DNA of 64,000 nucleotides from JBEKTY01 sp049515555 (GTDB lineage: Bacteria > Planctomycetota > Planctomycetia > Pirellulales > Thermoguttaceae): assembly GCA_049515555.1 (NCBI GenBank), contig JBEKTY010000040.1:43359-107358 (forward strand). Reading direction: 5' to 3'. The position numbers were made by a program, and so were the translations under genes. This document shows, in pieces, positions 24,054 to 31,611 of this stretch. Every line of letters begins with the position of its first letter. Position 1 is the first letter of the stretch. The notes beneath the pieces are model-generated. The model was not told the DNA's origin and searched no databases. It worked only from the letters and a program-made list of their open reading frames with translations.

Positions 24054-25118
24054 TTGGGCCGTCCTTTGGCGTCAACCCAAGAGCCCCAGCACCGATGCGG
24101 CCCGCCGCCCTGGCGAGCGGCCGGACTGCGGTATTTTAGCCGCAGCTTTTTCTGTCGCAACAAGTTCGGCCGGCGAGTGTGGCGCATCGGGCTGGACGCC
24201 GGCCTGACCTGCCCCAATCGCGATGGTACGCTGGACACCCGCGGCTGCATCTTCTGCAATCCGGCCAGCTTTAGCCCCGCGTGGCGGGAGCGGCCGGCTG
24301 CCGCTCGGGAGCCGCTTCCGCCTTCCGCCTTCCGCCTTCCGCCTTTCGCCGGCCCGGCCTCGCCAGCCAGAGAGCCCCCGCCACCGATCACCGTCCAGCT
24401 CGATGAGGGGATCGACCACCTCCGAGCCAGCCGCCACGCCAACCGCTGCGTGGCCTATTTTCAACCGGGCACGAACACCTACGCGGCGCTTTGGCGGTTG
24501 AAGAACCTGTTTGAAGAGGCATTGTCGCACCCGGCGGTGGTGGGACTGGCCATCGGAACCCGGCCCGACTGCGTCCCGGACGCCGTGCTCGATCTGCTGG
24601 CCGAGCTGTCGGGCCGGACGTGGCTCAGCGTCGAGTACGGCCTGCAAACCATCCACGATCGGAGCTTGAATTGGCTCCGGCGGGGTCACCGCTACGATGC
24701 CTTTCTGGATGCGGTCCGGCGGAGCCGCGAGCGGGGGCTGGAAATCGGCGCCCACGTGATCCTGGGGCTGCCCGGCGAGTCGCCCCCAGACATGCGGGCC
24801 ACGGCCCGGGAAATTACCCGCCTCGGGCTCCAGTCGGTCAAGATCCATAACCTGCACGCCGTACGGGGCACCCGGCTGGCCGAACTGGCTGCCGCCGGGC
24901 AGGTGCAGTTTCCGGAACTGACCGAATATGCCGGTTACGTAGTCGATTTTATCGAGCAATTGTCGCCCGATTGCGTGGTGGACCGCACCAGCGGCGAGGC
25001 CCCGGCGGAGATCTTGGTGGCCCCGCGGTGGTGCCTCGATAAGCCGGCCGTCCGCGCGGCCATCGACGCCGAGTTCCGCCGCCGTGACTCATGGCAGGGG
25101 CGGGGGATTAGGGGTTAG
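24054..25118 (+). CDS. radical SAM protein, TIGR01212/YhcC family, with repeat-derived insert
   Basis: A 4Fe-4S radical SAM enzyme of unknown reaction, about 354 residues. The cluster motif is LTCPNRDGTLDTRGCIFCNP (Cys53, Cys65, Cys68), the unusual spacing of this family. Other matches are SVEYGLQTIHDRSLNWLRRG, HVILGLPGES and VKIHNLHAVRGT. The apparent start is a TTG at 24054; the conserved part begins near LRYFSRSFFCRNKFG, so the first 20 residues are doubtful. After the cluster the family normally continues to the QLDEGI helix. Here about 35 extra residues intervene, with a segment (residues about 87-99) encoded by the family G repeat at 24313-24350. The stop lies in a G-rich tract. Confidence 0.85.
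   Translation: MGRPLASTQEPQHRCGPPPWRAAGLRYFSRSFFCRNKFGRRVWRIGLDAGLTCPNRDGTLDTRGCIFCNPASFSPAWRERPAAAREPLPPSAFRLPPFAGPASPAREPPPPITVQLDEGIDHLRASRHANRCVAYFQPGTNTYAALWRLKNLFEEALSHPAVVGLAIGTRPDCVPDAVLDLLAELSGRTWLSVEYGLQTIHDRSLNWLRRGHRYDAFLDAVRRSRERGLEIGAHVILGLPGESPPDMRATAREITRLGLQSVKIHNLHAVRGTRLAELAAAGQVQFPELTEYAGYVVDFIEQLSPDCVVDRTSGEAPAEILVAPRWCLDKPAVRAAIDAEFRRRDSWQGRGIRG
24313..24350 (+). repeat. family G 7-bp tandem repeat inside the radical SAM gene
   Basis: About five tandem copies of CGCCTTC lie in frame and encode PLPPSAFRLPP. The same unit forms the tandem blocks at 14705-14890. Confidence 0.8.
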
Positions 25119-25180
25119 GGATTGGGGGGTGGGGTGTGGGGGGTGGGGGGTGGGGAGTGGGGGGGTGGGGGGCGCGGGGA
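25095..25180 (+). repeat. G-rich tract with GGGATTAGGGG-type units (family J)
   Basis: Many runs of four to seven G's are separated by one to four bases (e.g. GGATTAGGGGTTAGGG, TGGGGGGTGGGG). The first units supply the last codons and stop of the radical SAM gene. The tract lies 55 bases before rnpB. It could form G-quadruplexes. Confidence 0.75.
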
Positions 25181-25233
25181 CGCGGAGACGCTTTTCTCGC
25201 CGGCTGCGGCCGCTTATGGTTAATTCTGGCTTA

Positions 25234-25681
25234 GGAGTGGACCGGATGGTCGCCGGCCGGGTCCCAAGGGGGTCGCCATATCGACTCCGTGCAAGACCTG
25301 GCGGGAGGAAAGTCCGGGCTCCGCAGGACACCGTGATGGGTAACGCCCACCGGCCGCAAGGCCAGGGAAAGTGCAACAGAAAGCAGACCGCCGCACGGGC
25401 TTCGGTCCCTGCGGTAAGGGTGAAACGGTGAGGTAAGAGCTCACCAGCAAGCCGGGCGACCGGCTTGGCTAGGCAAACCCCACGGGGAGCAAGGTCAAAC
25501 AGGGGGCACGCGGCGGCTCGGCCAACGTTTTGGCCGAGGATCGCCCGGCGGGCCGGTCCGGCCCGCTATCGACCCCCGGGTAGACCGCTGGAGGGGCCGA
25601 GCAATCGGCCTCCTAGAGAAATGGCCATCGCCCCGGCCGGTAATCGGACGGGGGACAGAACCCGGCTTACAGGTCCACTCC
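25234..25681 (+). ncRNA. rnpB: RNase P RNA (type A), rnpB
   Basis: The catalytic RNA that matures tRNA 5' ends, about 448 bases. The P1 strands GGAGTGGACC (25234-25243) and GGTCCACTCC (25672-25681) pair exactly and define the ends. The universally conserved block GAGGAAAGTCCGGGCTCC lies near 25303. The 3' core block ACAGAACCCGGCTTAC lies near 25656. The intervening GGTGAAACGGTGAGGTAAGA and GCCAGGGAAAGTGCAACAGA are also characteristic. No protein gene overlaps it. Confidence 0.97.
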
Positions 25682-25699
25682 AAGCCTGCTTTTCTCAGT

Positions 25700-26113
25700 T
25701 TACCGTCGCGTCCGCACCCGGCGTGGCGCGTGCGTCGGTACCTTGGCATGGTCGATGAATTGGAGCAGCTTCGAGATGCAGAGCTTGTTGATGCTGGTGG
25801 AATGCTCGTGGGCCTCGGTCGATAGTGCCTCGTGCAGGCTCTTCGGGATGCGGACGGTGATGACACGGGTGGGCTCTTCCGGCGGGGCTGCGGCCGGGCC
25901 CCGCCTCCGCAGCTTCGTGAGCATCCGCTGGATCTCCTGGTAGGCGTCGGTCTGCTCGAATTCCGCCAGCGCCTCCGGCGTGGCAAAGCTCTGCCGGACC
26001 AAGCCGCTCAGCCCCAGTACCTCGCGGTAAAAGGCGATCCAATCCGGCTTGGCGGCGAACAGCTTCTCGACGGCCTTCTTGACATTCTCTTCCTTTTCGA
26101 TAAGCGATGTCAT
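25700..26113 (-). CDS. ribbon-helix-helix protein (HicB/CopG-like)
   Basis: A small DNA-binding-like protein of 137 residues. The C-terminal segment TRVITVRIPKSLHEALSTEA followed by HSTSINKLCISKLLQFID is a ribbon-helix-helix fold as in HicB C-termini and CopG/Arc repressors. The N-terminal 75 residues are helical (MTSLIEKEENVKKAVEKLFA, YQEIQRMLTKLRRRG) and match no antitoxin domain I recognise. The tail is Arg rich. No hicA-like toxin gene is adjacent; the neighbours are rnpB and a gene-free stretch. It may be a stand-alone regulator or an orphan antitoxin. Confidence 0.75.
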   Translation of the reverse strand: MTSLIEKEENVKKAVEKLFAAKPDWIAFYREVLGLSGLVRQSFATPEALAEFEQTDAYQEIQRMLTKLRRRGPAAAPPEEPTRVITVRIPKSLHEALSTEAHEHSTSINKLCISKLLQFIDHAKVPTHAPRRVRTRR

Positions 26114-26679
26114 CCTGACGAATCTCCTCTTTGGGCAATTGTTTGGCCAGGGGGTCGATGGCGCTCGTGCGAATCGACTCGATTCCGCATGCTGGCCAAT
26201 TGTGCCGACCCGATCAAATCACCCCCCGAGGCGGCCGGCCCGATTGCTATAAGATGATGCAATGCAAGCAATTAAGGCATTGATGGCATCGGTGCCGGCG
26301 CGGGCGGCCCTTGACTTTCTTACGCGTCTATCGCCACGCACGGAGTCGGCCCGAGATGGTTTTTGATTGACACCAAGACAGGCCCTTGGCCATGTCAGGT
26401 TTTTGGCTGAAAAACATATTTTGGCCCGGCATTGGGCGGCAAATGTCTTGTTTTCCCAAGTGTCCATCATGCCGGTGGGGAAAATTCGGGTATTAGGCGT
26501 GCGTGCCCATCCGCCCTCGGTGATAGCCAAGCCGCCGCTCGCAGCCGGGCCGCCAGCGCGAAAAAAGACGAGTGGACAAGAAAAGTAGCAGGCACACGCC
26601 GTGCGCCGTCCGCCAGACGTCTTTCCGCTTCAGCGGACGGCACACGGCGTGTGCCTGCTACGTTAGATATTTTTGGGCA
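26114..26679. other. gene-free stretch of 566 bases
   Basis: I see no convincing gene on either strand. The only structure is the paired family A palindrome at 26585-26661, next to the stop of the sugar isomerase gene. The part before it is less GC-rich than its surroundings (e.g. AAAAACATATTTTGGCCCGG near 26409). Confidence 0.5.
26585..26661. repeat. family A palindromic repeat, paired copy (A3)
   Basis: Same architecture as the copy at 3694-3768: arms GTAGCAGGCACACGCCGTGC and GGCACACGGCGTGTGCCTGC around a similar centre (TTTCCGCTTCAG). Even the central bases match A1, so the pair was copied as a unit. It lies just downstream of the minus-strand sugar isomerase gene. Confidence 0.88.
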
Positions 26680-27552
26680 CTAGGCGGCCAACTCGGCGGC
26701 GACCTTGTCGAAGTATTCCACGCACTGGCCGATCTCGGGCAGCGAGCTGGTCCAGTGGTACTCGTACTCGATGGAGAAGACGGCCTTGACGCCCTGGCGA
26801 CGGACCTCGGCCAGCATGCCTTTGACGTTGCCCTGGCCCGTACCCCACGGCACGTCGTGGGCGTCGCCGCCCATCTTATTGAGGTCTTTGAAGTGGAAGC
26901 TGATGATCCGGCCTTCGAGCCTCTTGAGGCACTCGATGGGGTTCAGGTTCGAGCGCATCCAGTGGCCGGTGTCGCAACAGGCCCCGATCCGCTTGCTTCG
27001 CCCCTTGGTCACTTTCAGCACGGTGTCGGGGTTCCAATAGTGCGATGGTTTGGGGTGGTCGTGGATGGCCACGTTGATGCCGAACTCCTCGCAGAGTTTA
27101 TCGAGCTGGTCGAACTGGTTCTCGCCCGGCTCGGCCACGAGCGTCTCGATGCCCATGTCCTTGGCGAACTCGAACGTGCGGGGGCCGACTCCCGTTACGC
27201 CGAAGTTCACCAGTTTGACGCCCGAGTCGGCCAGCTTCTTTAGGACCAGCTTGCGGTTCGCGGCGGACAGCCCTTCGCCGATTCCATCCTTGATCGAGCT
27301 GCTGATCCTCTGGCCCGGGTATGCCTCGATGAAGTGCAGGCCGAGCGAGGCGTTCTTGTCGATGGCCTCGAAGAAGGTGTACTGGTTGAAACTGTAGGCC
27401 TGACAAGCGAGCCGCCAACCGATTTTTTCGGCATTGGGGGCGCCGGCGGCGGCCGCCCACAGCGGCCGGCTGCCCATGCCCACCAGCCCGATCCCGGCGC
27501 CCAGCGCGGCGCCAGCCTTCAAGAAACCACGTCGCCCAATCGAATGATTCAT
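26680..27552 (-). CDS. Tat-exported sugar phosphate isomerase/epimerase-like protein
   Basis: A xylose-isomerase-like TIM barrel of 290 residues. The N-terminus has a twin-arginine signal (IGRRGFLKAGAALGAGIGLV, cleavage near LWAAAAG). Barrel signatures include GWRLACQAYSFNQYTFFEAI, GINVAIHDHPKPSHYW, IGACCDTGHWMRSN and IISFHFKDLNKMG, where His, Asp and Glu typically coordinate a divalent metal. Proteins of this AP_endonuc_2 group isomerise or epimerise free sugars in the planctomycete periplasm. It is monocistronic, with a family A repeat after its stop. Confidence 0.88.
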   Translation of the reverse strand: MNHSIGRRGFLKAGAALGAGIGLVGMGSRPLWAAAAGAPNAEKIGWRLACQAYSFNQYTFFEAIDKNASLGLHFIEAYPGQRISSSIKDGIGEGLSAANRKLVLKKLADSGVKLVNFGVTGVGPRTFEFAKDMGIETLVAEPGENQFDQLDKLCEEFGINVAIHDHPKPSHYWNPDTVLKVTKGRSKRIGACCDTGHWMRSNLNPIECLKRLEGRIISFHFKDLNKMGGDAHDVPWGTGQGNVKGMLAEVRRQGVKAVFSIEYEYHWTSSLPEIGQCVEYFDKVAAELAA

Positions 27553-27678
27553 GACAGAGACTCCTCAAGGGGTGCGGTTTGTGCTATATGCACGGTTGGA
27601 AGACAACATAATACATGGCCCGGCGGGAGATTGCTAATATTGGCCCTGCCGTGGCAAGACACCCGCCAGGATGTAATG

Positions 27679-27703
27679 TAGCACGGCACACGCCGTGTGC
27701 CGT
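27679..27703. repeat. family A palindromic repeat, single copy (A4)
   Basis: GTAGCACGGCACACGCCGTG followed by TGCCGT, in the 377-base gap between the divergent isomerase and kinase genes. No gene is seen in that gap. Confidence 0.7.
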
Positions 27704-27929
27704 TGGCCCCCGGCGAGCCGCCCGCAATCGGGTCGCGGCGGGTCACGGCGGATTGACGCAGCCGTTCAGGGAGGATACATTAGAAGTTCTTGAGTGGTAA
27801 GCAGTTCGATACTACTGGGGCATTCGCCCCACCTGCTGGTGTGGCAGTGATTTCCGCCTGTAGAGGGCATCAGGGCCAGGAAGACGTGGCACTTGTGGCT
27901 CGTTGTGCGGGGCCAACGCGGAGCGACTT

Positions 27930-30900
27930 ATGAGCGATTCGGCCTCCAGTACCAAAGCGGCGCAGCAGGTGCCACCGGCCGCGGGTGCAGGAAGACCGGC
28001 CGGCGACGGGGCCGCCGGCGCACCGCCCAACCACGACGATCAGCCGACGGTCATTACCAACCGCTCCCCCATGGTGCCCGAGGCCATCTCCGATTCGGCC
28101 CTGCGGATCTTGCAGGGCCGGATCCTGCCCGGCGATCGGCTGGGGCATTTCGAGTTGGTGCAATACGTGGGTGGTGGCGGGATGGGCCGGGTGTTTCAGG
28201 CCCGCGATACCCGCCTGGCGCGGAGCGTGGCGATCAAAGTCCTGCCCGTGGAACAGGCCGCCGATCGCGAGGTTGTGCGGCGGTTTCAGAACGAGGCCCA
28301 GTCGGCCGCCCGGCTCGATCACGACAACATCGCCCGGGTGCATTATGTCGGCGAGGACCGCGGCCTGCATTACATCGTTTTCGAGTTCATCGAAGGGGTG
28401 AACGTGCGGGAACTGGTGGCCTCCAAGGGCCCGCTCCCGCTGGGCGAGGCGGTCAGCTATACCTTCCAGGTGGCCGAGGCCCTGGAGCATGCCGCCGCCC
28501 GCAACGTCGTGCACCGTGACATCAAGCCCTCCAACGTGCTGATCACGCCCCAAGGGCAGGTGAAGCTGATCGACATGGGCCTGGCCCGGCTCCGCGAGAC
28601 CGACCCCGTGGCGGCCGAGCTGACGGCCAGCGGCGTGACGTTGGGCACGTTCGACTATATCTCGCCCGAACAGGCCCGCGACCCCCACAATGCCGACGTC
28701 CGCAGCGACATCTATTCGCTGGGCTGCACGTTCTTCTTCATGCTCACCGGCCATCCGCCGTTTCCCGGCGGGACCGTGCTGCAGAAACTCCTCCAGCACC
28801 AGGGGGATCAGCCGCCCGACGTGCGGCAGTTTCGGCCCGAATTGCCCGAGGACGTGACCCGCGTGTTGCGGAAGATGCTGGCCAAGGAGCCGCGGCAGCG
28901 GTATCGCGATCCGGCCGACTTGGTCGGTGATCTCGCGGTGATCGCCCAGGGCGTGGGGCTGCAGCGGACCGGGGCCGGCGGCCGGACCTGGAGCCTGCCG
29001 CGCCAGCCGCCCCCGCCGTTTCTGCGCCGGCATTCGCCCTGGCTGGTGCCGCTGGCCGCCCTGCTGGCGATCGTCGTGACCCTGGATTTCGTATGGTCGC
29101 GGCGGTCCGGCGACGCGGCCGGGCCGCCCGAGTATCTGACGGCCGTCGGGCCCCCCGGCGCGATCGATGTCTCGGCGGGCACACGCGATCCGGAGGGCCT
29201 GCCGGGCGATGAACCGTCGCTCAAGCCGTCGGCCGGCGTAGCGCCGAAGCCATCCGGCGTAACGCCGACGCCGCCGGCCGGCGTGGCGCAAAAGCCCGCG
29301 GCCGGTGCAGCGCCAGCACCATCGCCCGGCGTAGCGGCAAAGCCGTCGCCTGGTGGACCGCAGCCGCCACCGGCCGGCGTGCCGCAATCGCCCGCGGCCG
29401 GCGTGGCGCAAAAGCCCGCGGCCGGCGGACCACAGCCGCCCGCGGCGAAACCAGGCCTGTTGCTGGCCGATTCGTCCAGGCCCGCGGGTGGCCCGAAGGA
29501 GCCCGCAGCAGGCCCGGCCGTGCCGGGCGAGTCGGCCGCCCCGGGCAAGCGGGCGGGCGTGCTCCGGGTGGCCCCCGCGGCCCACGGCGACAGCGAGTTC
29601 ACCACGCTCGAGGCCGCCTGCAACGCCGCCTCCAACGGCGACGTGATCGAGCTGTGCTACAACGGCCCCCGCGAAGAACAGCCCTTGAAGCTGGCCAATC
29701 TCCGCGTACGGGTCCGCGCCGGCGAGGGCTATCAGCCGGTGGTCGTCTTCCGGCCCACGCAAACCGATCCGCTGAAGTGCCCCCGCAGCATGCTGACCGT
29801 CAGCGCCGGCCGACTGACGCTCGTGGGCGTGGCCGTGGAGATGGTCCTGCCGCGCCATGTGCCGGCCGACGGCTGGTCGCTCTTCGAGATCCGCGGTAGC
29901 CCGTCGGTGCGGCTGAACAAATGCACGCTGTCGATCCGCAACGCCTCCGAGCAAATGGGGGCCTACCACCAGGAGGTGGCTTTCTTCCGCGTCCGGCCGG
30001 CCAAGGACGACGACCGGGCCAACGACGACGCGACGGCCGCGCCCCTGGAATCGGCGGTCATCGACCTGATCGACTGCGTGGTGCGGGGCGAAGCCACCTT
30101 GCTGCGGGCGGAAGGCGAGCAGCCGGCCTGCCTCACCTGGGACAACGGCCTGCTGGCGATCACCGAGCGAGTGCTGTGGGCCAGCGGCGGGGCGCGAATG
30201 CCGCGCCCCGGCGAGGTCCTGCAGTTCGATCTGCGGCACCTGACCGCCGTCGTGCGGGGCGGTTTCGCCCGCTTGGCCGATAGCCCCGTCGGCCCCCACC
30301 AACTGACCACGCGCATCGACTGTGCCGACACCATCCTATCGGCCGCGCCGGGCAGCCCGATCATCGAGCAGGTGGGCGGCGACGAGCTGGAAAGCTTCCG
30401 CGAGCGGGTGGCCTGGAACGGCGACCGCAACGTTTACGACGGTTTCGGCCCCTTCTGGCTGGTGCGGCGGCTGGATGCCGATGGCCCGCCCGACGCCATG
30501 ACCTTCGACGCCTGGAAATCCCACTGGGGGCCGGAGCACGAAAACCTGCCGCAGGCCCTGCACGTGGACTGGAAGCAACCGCCCGCGGCCGACCGGCCGA
30601 TGGACAGCCATACGGTCGCGGATTATGCCCTGGGGGACGAGCCGGGCAATCCGGCCCTGGGCACGGCCAGCGACGGCCGCGACGCCGGCTGCCTGGCCGA
30701 GCGCCTGCCGGCCGTTGCGCCGGCAGCCGCCGGCGAGGGCCGGCCCGCCGAAAAGCCGGCCCGACCCGAGCCGCCGGCCGCGGCGCCCGGCACAGAGCCC
30801 GTCCGGTTGCCAATGCCGCCGACGTCGCCAGCGCCATCGCCGCAAGGCCCCTCGCCCGCGCCACCGCCGCCGATGCCGCCAGCGCTGCAATCGCCGATGC

Positions 30901-31013
30901 CTCCAGCGCCATCGTCGCCGTTGCCAATTTCATCGCCCCTGTTGCCATCGCCGTCGCCGCTGCCCGACTCACCGCCGCCACGGCCCAGCGATTCCGACGC
31001 CCCGATGCGCTAA
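27930..31013 (+). CDS. membrane-anchored Ser/Thr protein kinase with extracytoplasmic beta-helix-like region
   Basis: A Hanks-type kinase of 1027 residues. The start is the ATG at 27930 (a TTG lies 9 codons earlier). The kinase domain spans about 73-340: glycine loop VGGGGMGRVFQARD, Lys103 in VAIKVLP, Asp197 in VVHRDIKPSNVL, and LIDMGLARL with DMG instead of DFG. One transmembrane helix follows (about 370-389, WLVPLAALLAIVVTLDFVW). Next comes a long Pro/Ala/Gly linker with repeated PAAGVAQKPAAG-like units, then a region of about 350 residues resembling a right-handed beta-helix (TTLEAACNAASNGDVIELCY, LTLVGVAVEMVLP). The end is a Pro/Ser-rich tail. It probably senses an external ligand or surface. 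Confidence 0.93.
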   Translation: MSDSASSTKAAQQVPPAAGAGRPAGDGAAGAPPNHDDQPTVITNRSPMVPEAISDSALRILQGRILPGDRLGHFELVQYVGGGGMGRVFQARDTRLARSVAIKVLPVEQAADREVVRRFQNEAQSAARLDHDNIARVHYVGEDRGLHYIVFEFIEGVNVRELVASKGPLPLGEAVSYTFQVAEALEHAAARNVVHRDIKPSNVLITPQGQVKLIDMGLARLRETDPVAAELTASGVTLGTFDYISPEQARDPHNADVRSDIYSLGCTFFFMLTGHPPFPGGTVLQKLLQHQGDQPPDVRQFRPELPEDVTRVLRKMLAKEPRQRYRDPADLVGDLAVIAQGVGLQRTGAGGRTWSLPRQPPPPFLRRHSPWLVPLAALLAIVVTLDFVWSRRSGDAAGPPEYLTAVGPPGAIDVSAGTRDPEGLPGDEPSLKPSAGVAPKPSGVTPTPPAGVAQKPAAGAAPAPSPGVAAKPSPGGPQPPPAGVPQSPAAGVAQKPAAGGPQPPAAKPGLLLADSSRPAGGPKEPAAGPAVPGESAAPGKRAGVLRVAPAAHGDSEFTTLEAACNAASNGDVIELCYNGPREEQPLKLANLRVRVRAGEGYQPVVVFRPTQTDPLKCPRSMLTVSAGRLTLVGVAVEMVLPRHVPADGWSLFEIRGSPSVRLNKCTLSIRNASEQMGAYHQEVAFFRVRPAKDDDRANDDATAAPLESAVIDLIDCVVRGEATLLRAEGEQPACLTWDNGLLAITERVLWASGGARMPRPGEVLQFDLRHLTAVVRGGFARLADSPVGPHQLTTRIDCADTILSAAPGSPIIEQVGGDELESFRERVAWNGDRNVYDGFGPFWLVRRLDADGPPDAMTFDAWKSHWGPEHENLPQALHVDWKQPPAADRPMDSHTVADYALGDEPGNPALGTASDGRDAGCLAERLPAVAPAAAGEGRPAEKPARPEPPAAAPGTEPVRLPMPPTSPAPSPQGPSPAPPPPMPPALQSPMPPAPSSPLPISSPLLPSPSPLPDSPPPRPSDSDAPMR

Positions 31014-31059
31014 AGGTTGACACGCGCCGGGCCGCCCCGGTAGAGTAATCCCATTCCGC

Positions 31060-31124
<65 letters not shown>

Positions 31125-31163
31125 ATAGATCAAAGGTCGGCGCAGCAGTAATCCCACAACCGC

Positions 31164-31237
31164 GGGCGATTAGCTCAGTTGGTCAGAGCGCTGCCCTTAC
31201 AAGGCAGAGGTCGTCAGTTCGAGCCTGACATCGCCCA
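31164..31237 (+). tRNA. tRNA-Val(UAC)
   Basis: Acceptor stem GGGCGAT/ATCGCCC, D loop TAGCTCAGTTGGTCAGAGC, anticodon stem-loop CTGCCCTTACAAGGCAG with anticodon UAC, and T loop GTTCGAG fold as a standard elongator tRNA of 74 bases. CCA is not encoded. It is followed at once by a terminator and then by an island of foreign character. Confidence 0.96.
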
Positions 31238-31247
31238 TTGCTTAAAA

Positions 31248-31281
31248 CCTTTCACAACAATGAGTTGCGAAAGGCTTTTTT
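31248..31281 (+). terminator. Rho-independent terminator of tRNA-Val
   Basis: CCTTTCACAAC / GTTGCGAAAGG form a stem with one mismatch around AATGA, followed by C and six T's (31276-31281). Confidence 0.85.
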
Positions 31282-31288
31282 GTGCGCA

Positions 31289-31357
31289 ATCGGATACAAA
31301 TACACGCAAATATCCCATCGGATACAAAAAGTGATGCTGGGGCCAATTGTATCCGAT
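31289..31357. repeat. three copies of an ATCGGATACAA motif
   Basis: ATCGGATACAAA occurs at 31289-31300 and 31317-31328, and its complement TTGTATCCGAT at 31347-31357. Clustered copies of one motif next to a tRNA resemble protein-binding or arm sites of an integrase or regulator. The rest of the stretch 31358-31611 is AT/C-rich and shows no gene. Confidence 0.6.
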
Positions 31358-31611
31358 CCGGCCTGCCTCGGCCAACGGTCGGTTCTGCCCACTATCATCT
31401 ACCCCCTCTCGCATCCTCTCTCCCCCGACCCGCCCCTCTCTGAATCTCCGACCCGCCACGCAGCCTACCCTCGTGCCTGTGGGCGGCTGGTACGGTACTG
31501 GGGCGGCGTTCTCTCAATCCACCTCACCACCACCAGCACCCACCGCCCGAACAAGACCACCGTTCTCCTCTTCCTTTTGCCCCCCTCCCGACCCCGTGAT
31601 ACATTAGCGGC

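Noticed and set aside
26219..26530. 103-codon minus-strand frame
   Set aside because: Low-complexity, without a ribosome-binding site or recognisable pattern; lies in a repeat-bearing intergenic stretch.
27870..30302. 810-codon open frame on the minus strand
   Set aside because: Antisense to the kinase gene. The kinase has all catalytic motifs, while this frame shows repetitive Arg/Gly/His composition.
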